A DNA stretch of 64,000 nucleotides from Blastocatellia bacterium (GTDB lineage: Bacteria; Acidobacteriota; Blastocatellia; UBA7656), in assembly GCA_035275065.1 (NCBI GenBank), contig DATENM010000150.1, positions 1 to 64,000 of the forward strand. Direction: 5' to 3'. The translations under genes and the position numbers were made by a program. Below are positions 39,985 to 48,748 of this stretch, one piece after another (the first letter of the stretch is position 1; the number at the start of each line of letters is the position of its first letter). The notes under the pieces are model-generated. The model had not been told where the DNA came from. It searched no databases and saw nothing but the letters and a program-made list of their open reading frames with translations.

Positions 39985-42900
39985 ATGCCGCGCGCCGCGC
40001 GCCGAGCCACTTGCTGCGCCGTTCACTTCGCCCTGGCGTTGTGGCTGCTCTTCGCCTGGACAGGCGAAGCCTGCGCCGAACAGTTGCCGGTCAAGATATA
40101 CACCAGCGCCGAAGGGCTGGCGCATGACCGCATCCAGCGTATTCGCCGCGACTCGCGCGGCTTCCTGTGGTTCTGCACCATAGACGGCCTCAGCCGCTTC
40201 GACGGCTACCGCTTCATCAATTACAACGCCAAACAGGGTCTGCCGCATTCAGACATCATGGATATCCTGGAGACGCGCGACGGCAGGTATTGGCTCGGCA
40301 CCTTTGGCGCGGGAGCCTGCTTGTTCAATCCCACGGCCGCTTCGCGAAACCTGAAGCGCGCCGATGATCCGCCCGATAGCGCCGGCAGGTTCATCAGCTT
40401 TCCTGTCGGCGACAGCGCCCTGACGAACGAAGTTCGCGTGCTGTTTGAAGATCACGCGGGCCGCATATGGGCAGGGACGACCGGCGGCCTGTTCCGGCTC
40501 GAAGAGCGCGATGGCGCAAAAGCCTTCCGGCGAATTGAGCTGAATTTGCCGTCGCCGGCGGACCAGTCGATGCGCGTCTTCGCATTGGCCGAAGACGGCG
40601 AAGGAGCCTTGTGGGCCGCCACCTCGAAGGGACTGTTCCGCATACTCCCCGACGCCCGCGTCGTCTATTACAAGCTCGGCGAGGCGAGCGATTCTCTGCC
40701 AGCCACTTCGCTCTTGCTCGATAGCGCGGGCCGCCTCTGGGTCGGCACAGGCGGAGGGGTCGTCGTTCTGAGGCCCGAAGCGATTTCGCCGACCGTCGGC
40801 TCACGGGGAACCGTCGTGCGGCAGTTGAAGAAAGCCGAGCCGTTCGCAAAAGGTTCGCTGATGGCTCTGGGCTCGCTCTTTGCCGCCGGCGATTATCGCT
40901 GGCTGACGACCGCCGACGGATTGACCGGCGACGAGGTGGGCGGCCTGATTGAATTGCCGAATCAGCGCATCTGGATCAGCACGCGTGACCGCGGGCTGAC
41001 GCAGTTCGATGGCAAGCAGTTCCAACCTTACACGACGGCGCAGGGGTTGAGCAGTAATGATCTGAGCTGCCTGGCCGAAGACCGCGAGGGCAACCTCTGG
41101 GTCGGCACGCAAACCAGCGGCGCGATGAAGCTCTCAAGCAACGGCTTCACTTCTTACACGGAAAAGGATGGGCTTGACGGGATTTACATTATCTCGATCT
41201 TTGAAGAGCGCGCGGGCCGGCTCTGTATGATCAGTTACCCGCGAACCCTCAACGTCTATGACGGCAGGCGCTTTGTGACGGTTCGCCCAAACGTTCCCGA
41301 CCCGGCGTCGCGGCTGGTCGCCCAGCGTTACGAAACGCTGTTTGAAGATCGTGAAGGCGAGTGGTGGGTGCCCACCGGCGTCAGGCTCTATCGGTTTGCC
41401 AGGGTGGATGACCCGGGGCGGCTGGCGCGGGCAAAGCCGAAAGCCGTCTACACGACCCGCGAAGGGCTGGCCAGCAACAGCATCACGCGGCTGTTTGAGG
41501 ACCGTCGCGGCGACCTGTGGATCGGCTCGGACAGCGCCAACCCGCTGACGCGCTGGGAACGGGCGACGGGGAAGTTCACTGTCTACACACAGGCCGATGG
41601 CTTGCCGCCCAACAACCCGCCGAGCGCTTACCTCGAAGACGAGGCGGGCAATCTGTGGATGGGGTTGTTACACGGCGGGCTGGTGCGTTATCGGCGCGGG
41701 CGCTTCGAGCTGTTTAAGGAAGAGGATGGCGTCGCCGCCGGATTGATCCGGCAAATCTTTCAAGACCACAACCGGCAGCTCTGGTATGCCGCGGAGATCG
41801 GCGGGCTCGGCCGCATCGAAGATGCCGACGCCGCCCGCCCGCGCTTTGCGGCTTACACGACGGCGCAAGGGCTGGCCAGCAACAATGTGCGTTGCCTAAC
41901 CGAAGATCGCTTCGGGCGGCTCTACGTCGGCACGGTCGGCGGCATTGACCGGCTCGACTTGGCGACCAACGGCATCAAGCACTACACGAAGGCCGACGGC
42001 TTGAGCTACACAGAGCTTGGCACCGCCTATTGTGATCGCGATGGCGGCTTATGGTTCGGCATGTGGCGTGGCCTCTCGCGCCTGGTGCCGCAGCCCGAGC
42101 AGCCGCTTCCGCCGCCGGTCTTCATCTCCGGGCTGCGCCTGACCGGCGACGCCTTCCCGATTGCCGACAACGGCGAGGCGCAAGTCATCTTGCCTGAGCT
42201 GCAAGCGAACAACAATCAACTGGAGATCGAATTCCTCGGCCTCGACTTTTCGCCGGGCGAGGCGCTGCGCTATCAGTTCAAGCTCGAAGGCGCGGGCGGC
42301 GATTGGACGCCGCCGACCGACCAGCGCAGCGTCAATTACCCGAACCTGCCACCGGGCGCTTACCGCTTTCTGGTGCGCGCCATCAGCGCCAACGGCATGA
42401 TGAGTGACGCGCCGGCCGTGGTCGGCTTTCGCGTCCTGCCGCCGGTGTGGCGGCGCTGGTGGTTTATCGCACTGGCAGTGATTCTGGTCGCCATCCCTTT
42501 TCTGGCCATCGCGCGCTATCGCCAGCAGCGCATGAAGGCGGTGCGCGAAGCCGAAGAGGCGTTGCGAAAAAGCCGCGAAGAACGCCTGCGCGACCTTGAG
42601 CGCGTGCGCCGCCGCATCGCTACGGATTTGCACGACGACATCGGTTCGAGCCTCACACAGATTTCGATCCTCAGCGAAGTGGCGCGGCAGCGGATCAACG
42701 GCGATGACGCGCAACTGTCGGCGCCGCTGGCGATGATCGCCGGCGCTTCGCGTGAGCTGATTGATGCGATGAGCGACATCGTCTGGGCGATCAATCCGCA
42801 GAAAGATCATCTGAGCGACCTGACGCAGCGCATGCGGCGCTTTGCCAGCGACGTGCTGACGGCGCGCAGCATCAGTTTTGCCTTCCGCGAGCCCGACGAA

Positions 42901-43212
42901 GAAGAGGATGTGCAGCTCGGCGCCAGCATTCGCCGCGAAGTCTTTCTGATCTTCAAAGAGAGCATCAACAACATGGTACGCCATGCGGGCTGCACCACCG
43001 CCGGGATCGATTTTCAGATCGCCGCCGGGGCGCTCAAGCTAGAAGTCAGCGACAACGGCAAAGGCTTTGACCCGGCGCAACAGAGCGAAGGCCACGGGCT
43101 GTTGAGCATGCGGCAGCGCGCCGAGGCGCTCGGCGGCAGGTTTGAAATCGCCTCGCGCCAGGGCGAAGGCACGCGGATGCGGCTAGAGCTGCCGCTCGCC
43201 GGTCAGTCGTGA
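39985..43212 (+). CDS. Two-component propeller histidine kinase (HisKA_3)
   Basis: A 1075-aa sensor. Signal peptide (residues 1-34); periplasmic seven-bladed propellers of reg-prop repeats (about 45-690; GRIWAGTTGGLFRLEE, GDLWIGSDSANP); Y_Y_Y domain (about 715-805; LEIEFLGLDFSPGEALRYQFKLEG); one membrane helix (about 817-838). The cytoplasmic coiled coil leads into the HisKA_3 dimerisation helix with phospho-acceptor His883 (IATDLHDDIGSSLTQ). The HATPase domain carries ESINNMVRHAG, SDNGKGFD and GHGLLSMRQRA. Such sensors typically detect polysaccharides. The response-regulator gene lies 194 bases downstream, separated by a family E palindrome. Confidence 0.93.
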   Translation: MPRAARRATCCAVHFALALWLLFAWTGEACAEQLPVKIYTSAEGLAHDRIQRIRRDSRGFLWFCTIDGLSRFDGYRFINYNAKQGLPHSDIMDILETRDGRYWLGTFGAGACLFNPTAASRNLKRADDPPDSAGRFISFPVGDSALTNEVRVLFEDHAGRIWAGTTGGLFRLEERDGAKAFRRIELNLPSPADQSMRVFALAEDGEGALWAATSKGLFRILPDARVVYYKLGEASDSLPATSLLLDSAGRLWVGTGGGVVVLRPEAISPTVGSRGTVVRQLKKAEPFAKGSLMALGSLFAAGDYRWLTTADGLTGDEVGGLIELPNQRIWISTRDRGLTQFDGKQFQPYTTAQGLSSNDLSCLAEDREGNLWVGTQTSGAMKLSSNGFTSYTEKDGLDGIYIISIFEERAGRLCMISYPRTLNVYDGRRFVTVRPNVPDPASRLVAQRYETLFEDREGEWWVPTGVRLYRFARVDDPGRLARAKPKAVYTTREGLASNSITRLFEDRRGDLWIGSDSANPLTRWERATGKFTVYTQADGLPPNNPPSAYLEDEAGNLWMGLLHGGLVRYRRGRFELFKEEDGVAAGLIRQIFQDHNRQLWYAAEIGGLGRIEDADAARPRFAAYTTAQGLASNNVRCLTEDRFGRLYVGTVGGIDRLDLATNGIKHYTKADGLSYTELGTAYCDRDGGLWFGMWRGLSRLVPQPEQPLPPPVFISGLRLTGDAFPIADNGEAQVILPELQANNNQLEIEFLGLDFSPGEALRYQFKLEGAGGDWTPPTDQRSVNYPNLPPGAYRFLVRAISANGMMSDAPAVVGFRVLPPVWRRWWFIALAVILVAIPFLAIARYRQQRMKAVREAEEALRKSREERLRDLERVRRRIATDLHDDIGSSLTQISILSEVARQRINGDDAQLSAPLAMIAGASRELIDAMSDIVWAINPQKDHLSDLTQRMRRFASDVLTARSISFAFREPDEEEDVQLGASIRREVFLIFKESINNMVRHAGCTTAGIDFQIAAGALKLEVSDNGKGFDPAQQSEGHGLLSMRQRAEALGGRFEIASRQGEGTRMRLELPLAGQS

Positions 43213-43242
43213 ACCGATGATGGTTTTCGATTGCGTTTGCCC

Positions 43243-43302
43243 TGTAGCGCAAGGCGGTTAGATTGCGCATTGACTCGCGCAATCTAACCGCCTTGCGCCA
43301 CA
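43243..43302. repeat. Intergenic palindrome, family E (copy 3)
   Basis: tgtagcgcaaggcggttagattgcgc and its complement gcgcaatctaaccgccttgcgccaca surround a short loop; almost the same as 34479-34537. It stands between the kinase and the regulator genes. Confidence 0.9.
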
Positions 43303-43406
43303 CCCGATTGATCACCGCTCTAAAAGAGACTACAAGAGTTCGTAGTGACGGAACGCGGTTTCGGGTGTAGCTTTGAGGCAAGCTTAAGGATCGAAGGTCA
43401 ACGCGT

Positions 43407-44081
43407 ATGTCGCAAGAGCCTGAGACGGCACAGGCCCCGCCTGCGCCGACCATCCGTGTGACGATCATCGAAGACCGCCGTGAAATCCGCGAAGGGCTGG
43501 CAATGCTCATCAACGGCACGGCGGGCTACCAATGCATCGGCGCTTACCGCTCGATGGAAGAGGCGCTTGAGCGCATCCGTCAGCCGTTGCCTGACGTGGC
43601 ACTCCTCGACATCGGGCTGCCCGGCATGAGCGGCATCGAAGGCTTGCGCGTCCTTAAAGAGCGTTACCCCGACATGCTGTTGCTGATCCTCAGCGTCTAT
43701 GACGACGACGAGCGCATCTTCGACGCCATGTGCGCCGGCGCTTCGGGCTATTTGCTGAAGAAGACGCCGCCGCTGAAGCTGCTCGAAAGTCTCAGAGAAG
43801 CGGTGCAGGGCGGCGCGCCGATGTCACCCGAAGTCGCCCGCCGCGTCATCTCTTTGTTCCGCGAGATTCGCCCGCCAGAGCGCGCCAACTATAACCTGAC
43901 GCCGCACGAGACGCGCCTGCTCAAGCTCTTCGTCAAGGGCCACAACTACAAGACCGCCGCCCAGGAATTGAACGTCACGGTTCACACCATCTCCTTCCAC
44001 CTGCGCAGCATCTACGAGAAACTACAAGTTCACTCAAAGAGCGAAGCCGTCGCCAAAGCGCTCCAGAACCGCCTCGTCTGA
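43407..44081 (+). CDS. NarL/FixJ-type response regulator
   Basis: A 224-aa cytoplasmic regulator. The receiver domain (about 12-130) has the acidic pocket IIEDRR, phospho-acceptor Asp68 (VALLDIGLPGMSG) and the conserved lysine in YLLKKTPP. The C-terminal LuxR-type helix-turn-helix spans about 160-220 (LTPHETRLLKLFVKGHNYKTAAQELNVTVHTISFHL). The probable partner is the propeller kinase upstream. The HTH has HETRLLKLFVKGHNYK where most family members show EREVLRLVAEGLSNK-like residues, a modest divergence. Confidence 0.93.
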   Translation: MSQEPETAQAPPAPTIRVTIIEDRREIREGLAMLINGTAGYQCIGAYRSMEEALERIRQPLPDVALLDIGLPGMSGIEGLRVLKERYPDMLLLILSVYDDDERIFDAMCAGASGYLLKKTPPLKLLESLREAVQGGAPMSPEVARRVISLFREIRPPERANYNLTPHETRLLKLFVKGHNYKTAAQELNVTVHTISFHLRSIYEKLQVHSKSEAVAKALQNRLV

Positions 44082-44096
44082 TCTCTCCTGAATCGT

Positions 44097-44124
44097 AAAA
44101 ATCCGCGATTTTCCTGGGATTTTT
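44097..44124 (+). terminator. Possible terminator after response regulator
   Basis: aaaaatcc and ggattttt form an 8-bp stem with a 12-base loop and the T-rich 3' arm, 15 bases after the stop. The stem is AT-rich, so the case is moderate. Confidence 0.4.
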
Positions 44125-44289
44125 GTGTCTGACCGGCGGTCGGGCGGTGACCGTTTGTATCGTAAATCGCATTAACGCGTGGCTACGAATGTACGTGGTG
44201 ACGCCACCGAGTGACTCGCGTATCTTCGTGGCGTGGTCGGCAATGATTGAAGCCGGCCGCGAAAAAAAGATGAGAAGGAGAGAAAACCG

Positions 44290-44763
44290 ATGAGAAAGTT
44301 AGTTGTCATGGCCGCTCTGATGATCGGCACCTCGGCGCTGGTTATGGCCGGAGGGCCGCGCCCGACGGCGCCCGCTCAAGGCCAGGAACTGAAGCACGAA
44401 AGAGCCTGTAGCATGGCCAACGTGGCCGGCGCTTATGGAGTGTATGGCGGCGGCACGATCTTGCCCGGCAATCAGGTGGGCGCGCCTCCCGGCCCGTATG
44501 CCACCATCGGCAGGGCCGAGCTGGATGGCCACGGGGCCTTTATCATCACCTCGCAGACTGGGAGCTTCAACGGCGCGATATTCCAAAACATTACGGCGCA
44601 GGGAGTCTATACGGTCAATGCCGACTGCACCGGCACGCTCGCGATAGGCAGTGACACCGCCGACATCGTGTTTGCTGACGGCGGCAATGAATTCTATGCC
44701 ACCGATACGACTTCAGGGATCGTCACCACATTCGTTTTCAAGCGCATCACCCCAAATAAATAG
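44290..44763 (+). CDS. Small secreted protein of unknown function
   Basis: A 157-aa exported protein. AGAAGGAGAG precedes ATG 44290 and a signal peptide occupies about residues 1-21 (MRKLVVMAALMIGTSALVMAG). The mature part is beta-rich and contains two cysteines (ACSMANVAGAYGVYGGG and VNADCTGTLAIG), glycine-spaced repeats (DGHGAFIITSQTGSFNG) and a C-terminal FVFKRITPN. The pattern resembles secreted proteins common in acidobacteria and verrucomicrobia, but I do not recognise the family or a function. Confidence 0.72.
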   Translation: MRKLVVMAALMIGTSALVMAGGPRPTAPAQGQELKHERACSMANVAGAYGVYGGGTILPGNQVGAPPGPYATIGRAELDGHGAFIITSQTGSFNGAIFQNITAQGVYTVNADCTGTLAIGSDTADIVFADGGNEFYATDTTSGIVTTFVFKRITPNK

Positions 44764-44778
44764 AACGATCAGCCATCG

Positions 44779-44863
44779 GCTCCAGCCCGGTTTATTGATG
44801 CGCGCCAGGCTGGAGCAAACCTGCGCGAAGGCGCAACGGCGACCAGCCGCTGCGCCTTCGCGC
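44779..44863. repeat. Two consecutive hairpins between genes
   Basis: gctccagcc / ggctggagc (44779-44787 and 44808-44816, 9 bp perfect) is followed by gcgcgaaggcgca / tgcgccttcgcgc (44823-44835 and 44851-44863, 13 bp perfect). No T run follows; they may end or process the transcript of the secreted-protein gene. Confidence 0.55.
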
Positions 44864-44957
44864 GCGACATTCAAATCCAAGGAGATTGCAGCCCGGTCGC
44901 ACTGGCCAAACGAACAGGCCGGTTGAGCGCGACTCCCGTGAGAGAGGTTATCGAACG

Positions 44958-45980
44958 ATGAGCAACACGGCAGCTTTGACCTTAGACCGCTTTCTCGGCG
45001 AGCGTCGCCGGGCCAGTTCGGGCTCGGCGATCCGCCTGAAGCGCGAGATTGCCAGCCACTTCTGGACGGTCGCCCCGGCGCTGCGCGCCGCCATCACGGC
45101 AGCCCCAGAGATGCCTGCACGTCCGTTTCAAGCGATAGTGAAAGACGAGGCGCTCGGCAGCGTACGCGTCAGCGGCCTGCTGTCAGACGCGCCCGCGTCT
45201 GACACGGTCGTCATCATTCTTCATGGGATCGGCGGCAACGCTCACAGCCCGTGCTGTCTGGCTGCGGCGCGCGCCGTCGCGCAGGCCGGCAATGCGTCGT
45301 TGCGGCTTTCGATGCGCGGCGCTGATCTGTCGGGCGAAGACATCTATCACGGCGGCCTGACCGACGACCTGCGGGCCGCGCTCACCAGCCCGGAACTGCG
45401 CCGTTTTCGGCATGTGTGGTTGCTGGGATACTCGGTCGGCGGTCATCTGGCGTTGCGCGCCGCCATCGAGCAGATCGATCCGCGACTGCGGGCGGCGGCG
45501 GCCATCTGCCCGCCGCTTGATCTGCTGGCCGGGGCGGTCGCCTTCGACGAGCCACGGCGTTGGCTCTATCGTCGCTATGTCTTTGCGGGGATGAATCGCG
45601 GCTACGCGGCGGTTGCGGCGCGGCGACCCGTTGCGGTGCCGCCCGCCGTGGTCAAGCGCGCCCGCTCGGCCTTCGAGCGTGATGAGCTGACCGTCATCCC
45701 GCGCTTCGGTTTCGCGAGCGCCAAGGATTATTACCTGCGCGCCGGCGTGGCGCCGGTCATTGACCGGCTGGCCCTCCCGTCGCTGGTCGTTGCCAGCCTG
45801 CATGACCCTGTCGTCCCGCCGCACACCCTGCGCGCCGCAGTGGCTGACGCCTCTGCTGCTCTGAAGCTGCGCTGGGTTGACGGCGGCGGCCACATCTTTT
45901 TCCCGCCGGGCGTTGATTTGGGATTTGGCGGGCGGCCCGGCGTCGAACATCAAGTGGTCCGCTGGTTGAGCCGGCAATGA
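44958..45980 (+). CDS. Alpha/beta hydrolase, YheT-like
   Basis: A 340-aa hydrolase. The oxyanion segment is LHGIGGNAHSPCC (about 90-102), followed by ASLRLSMRGADLSGEDIYHGG, the YheT (AB_hydrolase_4) signature. The nucleophile elbow is GYSVGGHLAL (Ser about 159), Asp lies in VVASLHDPVVPP and His in WVDGGGHIFFP. Members are esterases of unclear cellular role. The next gene is a CFA-synthase-like methyltransferase, so a role with lipids is conceivable but unproved. ATG 44958 opens the family sequence; the longer frame upstream encodes unrelated sequence. Confidence 0.85.
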   Translation: MSNTAALTLDRFLGERRRASSGSAIRLKREIASHFWTVAPALRAAITAAPEMPARPFQAIVKDEALGSVRVSGLLSDAPASDTVVIILHGIGGNAHSPCCLAAARAVAQAGNASLRLSMRGADLSGEDIYHGGLTDDLRAALTSPELRRFRHVWLLGYSVGGHLALRAAIEQIDPRLRAAAAICPPLDLLAGAVAFDEPRRWLYRRYVFAGMNRGYAAVAARRPVAVPPAVVKRARSAFERDELTVIPRFGFASAKDYYLRAGVAPVIDRLALPSLVVASLHDPVVPPHTLRAAVADASAALKLRWVDGGGHIFFPPGVDLGFGGRPGVEHQVVRWLSRQ

Positions 45981-46061
45981 TCGCCACAAGGTTCTTACGG
46001 CAGTCGGGCGACCGGCGCGCGGCAATCTGTTTTGTTATTAACTTCGCAAAAGGAGAATCCG

Positions 46062-47255
46062 ATGAATCCAATCGCTGAACAAATGCCGCTCGCCGCTGAC
46101 GGGCGCGGCGCCGGCCTGTTGACTGCCCTGCGGCGGCGCTATCAGAAGCTCACGGCCGAAGGGATCACCGGCCCGGCCTTCGAGCTACGGCTGCCGGATG
46201 GCTATTGCGCGCTGATTGGCGCGGGCGAGCCGCGCTTCACGCTCGACATCGCCACCGCGCGCGGCTTGCGGGCCGTCGCTTCGTTTGATGAGCTTCGCCT
46301 CGCCGAAGCCTACATGAACGGTGATCTGGACATCCTCGGCGATATGCTCGCGAGTCTCAAGCACCGGCGGCTGTTGAGCGACCGTCGTCCGCTTCAGTAT
46401 TTGATGGCGACCTATCTGGGGCCGCTGCTCGCCGGTCAGGTGCGCAGCGATAAGCGGTGGATTAAGAGCCACTATGATATTGACCCGGAGTTCTTCTTGT
46501 TGTGGCTCGACAAGCGGATTCGCGGCTACTCGCACGCCCACTTCGCGGATGACGGCGAGCCGCTCGAAGTCGGCATGGAGCGCAAGTTCCGTTTCGCGAT
46601 GGATGCCTGCGGCATACGCGCGGGCGACCGCGTGCTGGACATCGGCGGCGGCTGGGGATCATTCCTTGAGTATGCCGGCTCGCGGGGCGTGCATGTGACT
46701 TCGGTTACCATCTCCGACGCGTCGCAAAAGTTCATGCAAGAGATAATCGCCCGCAAACAGTTGCCCTGCGAAGTGGTCAAAGAACATTTGCTAGATTACC
46801 GCGGCGCCGCGCCTTTTGATGCCGTGGTCAACCTCGGGGTCACCGAGCACTTGCCGGACTATCGTCGGACGCTGCGACAGTACGAGCGACTGCTCAAGCC
46901 CGGCGGGCGCATCTACCTCGACGCCTACTCTGGCGACCGCCATGGCATGCCGAGCTTCATCACCAAGTGGGTCTATGAGGGCAACACCTCGCCGCTCTGC
47001 CTGCCGCGATACCTGGCCGAAGTCGCCCGCACGGATTTCGATGTCGTGCTGATTCAAAACGACCGGCACAACTATTACCTGACTTGCAAAAAGTGGGCAG
47101 AGAATCTGGAAGCGGAGAGCAGCACAGTGATTGCTCGCTGGGGGCACCACCTTTACCGGCGCTTCCGCCTCTATCTGTGGGCGGCGGCCAACTCTTTCGA
47201 GCTGGGAACGCTCTCGGCACACCGGATGGTCATGGAACGCCGGGCGCTCGCTTAG
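46062..47255 (+). CDS. Cyclopropane-fatty-acyl-phospholipid synthase family methyltransferase
   Basis: A 397-aa SAM-dependent enzyme. The N-terminal domain (1-115) with SFDELRLAEAYMNGDLDILGD is typical of CFA synthases, and the catalytic domain has IKSHYDIDPEFFLLWLD, the SAM loop VLDIGGGWGSFLEYA (about 194-208) and NLGVTEHLPDY. CFA synthases usually read VLDIGCGWG, so the Cys is Gly here. Probably modifies unsaturated acyl chains in membrane lipids, by cyclopropanation or methylation. AGGAGAATCC precedes the ATG. It converges with the aminotransferase gene through a perfect hairpin. Confidence 0.88.
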   Translation: MNPIAEQMPLAADGRGAGLLTALRRRYQKLTAEGITGPAFELRLPDGYCALIGAGEPRFTLDIATARGLRAVASFDELRLAEAYMNGDLDILGDMLASLKHRRLLSDRRPLQYLMATYLGPLLAGQVRSDKRWIKSHYDIDPEFFLLWLDKRIRGYSHAHFADDGEPLEVGMERKFRFAMDACGIRAGDRVLDIGGGWGSFLEYAGSRGVHVTSVTISDASQKFMQEIIARKQLPCEVVKEHLLDYRGAAPFDAVVNLGVTEHLPDYRRTLRQYERLLKPGGRIYLDAYSGDRHGMPSFITKWVYEGNTSPLCLPRYLAEVARTDFDVVLIQNDRHNYYLTCKKWAENLEAESSTVIARWGHHLYRRFRLYLWAAANSFELGTLSAHRMVMERRALA

Positions 47256-47270
47256 GCGATGAGTAAGGTA

Positions 47271-47298
47271 ATCGAGCGCCGCTGCCGGCGCTCGATTC
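47271..47298. terminator. Bidirectional hairpin between convergent genes
   Basis: aatcgagcgccg and cggcgctcgatt are perfect 12-bp complements with a CTGC loop, in the 55-base gap between the CFA-like and the aminotransferase-like genes. The T tract is weak on both strands. Confidence 0.65.
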
Positions 47299-47310
47299 TT
47301 TCGTCCGACT

Positions 47311-48573
47311 TCAGCGGGACGTGCCGCTCGCCAGCTCGCGCACCACTTCGAGCAAGCGGTCAATCTCTTCGTCGGTCGTGTAACAGGCGCAGCCGACGCG
47401 CAACAGACCCTCTTCGACAAGTCCCAATCGCTCAACCACCGTCCAGGCGTAGAAGTCGCCGTTTGAAGCAAACAGGCCGCGCGCGGCCAGAAACTCGGCG
47501 ACCGCAAGCGACGGCTGCCCCGCGAGCGTGAACGACACGGTCGGCGTGCGCGGCGCGGCGGGCGGCGGGCCGTAGAGACGGATGCCTTCGATGGCCGCGA
47601 GCCCCTCCCATAGTTTTGTAAGCAACCTCACCCCACGCTCATGCAGGCCGGCAAAGGCCGATTGCAGGCGCTCGCGCCGTGTGCCGCCTGCCGCGAGCGA
47701 AGCGAGAAAGTCTACGGCAGCCGCCGCGCCGATCATGCCTTCGTGGTTTTGCGTGCCGGTTTCGGCGCGGTCGGGCGCATAATCGGGCGCCGGCAGCAGC
47801 TTGGGAAAGTCGAGCGCTTCAAGCAACCCGCGCCTTCCGTACAGCACGCCGATGTGCGGCCCATAAAACTTATAGGCCGAGCAGGCCAGAAAATCGCAAT
47901 CCATCGCACGCACGTCAACCAGCTCGTGCGGCGCGTAATGCACCGCGTCAACGAAGACCAGAGCGCCAACCTGTCGGGCCATGCGGACGGCGCGCGCGAG
48001 ATCGTTAATCGTGCCCAGCGCGTTCGACGCCGCGCCCACCGCGACCAGTTTCGTGCGCGGCGTGACACACTGCTCAAAGGCCGGCCAGTCGAGCTGGCCG
48101 GCCGCCGCGTCCATCTTCACCGTGCGAATCTCGACGCCGCGCTCTTTGGCGAGCTGATGCCAGGGCGCGACGTTGCCGTGATGATCAAGCTCGGTGACGA
48201 CGATCTCGTCGCCGGCGCCGAACGTGTAGCCGAGGGCGCGCGCCAGGTGAAAGGTCAGCGTCGTCATGTTCAAGCCGAAGGCGATCTCGGTCGAATCGGC
48301 ATTGAAGAAATCGGCGAGCGCGACCCGCGCTGATTCAATCAAGGCGTCGGTTTCGGCGCTCGTCGGGTAGGCCCAGTGGGTATTGGCGTTGTGGTGGTAG
48401 AGATAATCGCTCATTGCTTCAACGACCGGGCGAGGCACTTGCGTGCCGCCCGGCCCGTCAAAGTAGGCCACAGGGTAGCCGTTATGACGGCGTTCGAGCG
48501 CCGGGAAGTGTGCGCGAATCTCTTCGACGGAGGCGATGCCGGTCAACTCTTTGGCTTCTTTCATAATCTCCAT
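47311..48573 (-). CDS. Cysteine-desulfurase-like class V aminotransferase
   Basis: A 420-aa PLP enzyme of the 'cysteine desulfurase-like' group. YHHNANTHWAYPTSAETDAL (about residues 44-63), VTELDHHGNVAPW and the Schiff-base lysine in FLACSAYKFYGPHIGVLYGR are diagnostic. A mobile-loop cysteine typical of IscS-type enzymes is not obvious, so a function other than Fe-S sulfur donation is possible. ATG 48573 is chosen; ATG 48564 is three codons later. The frame continues upstream through the family F palindrome, which is not part of the gene. It is divergent from ispE. Confidence 0.83.
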   Translation of the reverse strand: MEIMKEAKELTGIASVEEIRAHFPALERRHNGYPVAYFDGPGGTQVPRPVVEAMSDYLYHHNANTHWAYPTSAETDALIESARVALADFFNADSTEIAFGLNMTTLTFHLARALGYTFGAGDEIVVTELDHHGNVAPWHQLAKERGVEIRTVKMDAAAGQLDWPAFEQCVTPRTKLVAVGAASNALGTINDLARAVRMARQVGALVFVDAVHYAPHELVDVRAMDCDFLACSAYKFYGPHIGVLYGRRGLLEALDFPKLLPAPDYAPDRAETGTQNHEGMIGAAAAVDFLASLAAGGTRRERLQSAFAGLHERGVRLLTKLWEGLAAIEGIRLYGPPPAAPRTPTVSFTLAGQPSLAVAEFLAARGLFASNGDFYAWTVVERLGLVEEGLLRVGCACYTTDEEIDRLLEVVRELASGTSR

Positions 48574-48614
48574 GCGACGGATGAGAAGTGAACGTAAAAA
48601 GACGAGTGTATCGT

Positions 48615-48708
48615 AGAGAGGGGCCAGGGAGCTAGGGGACAGGGACGAGAGAGCCGGCGCGTGTTTTTCGCTTACTCTTCCCCGGCCCCTAGCCCCTCGC
48701 CTCTCTTT
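48615..48708. repeat. Intergenic word palindrome, family F (copy 1)
   Basis: gagaggggccagggagctagggg on the left; cccctagcccctcgcctctc on the right, with a centre that varies. Lies between divergent genes, so it probably includes or overlaps their promoters. Related to 53914-54013. Confidence 0.8.
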
Positions 48709-48748
48709 GCGGTAGCATGGCCGCGCCCGCAAGCGGCACCGATGAACC

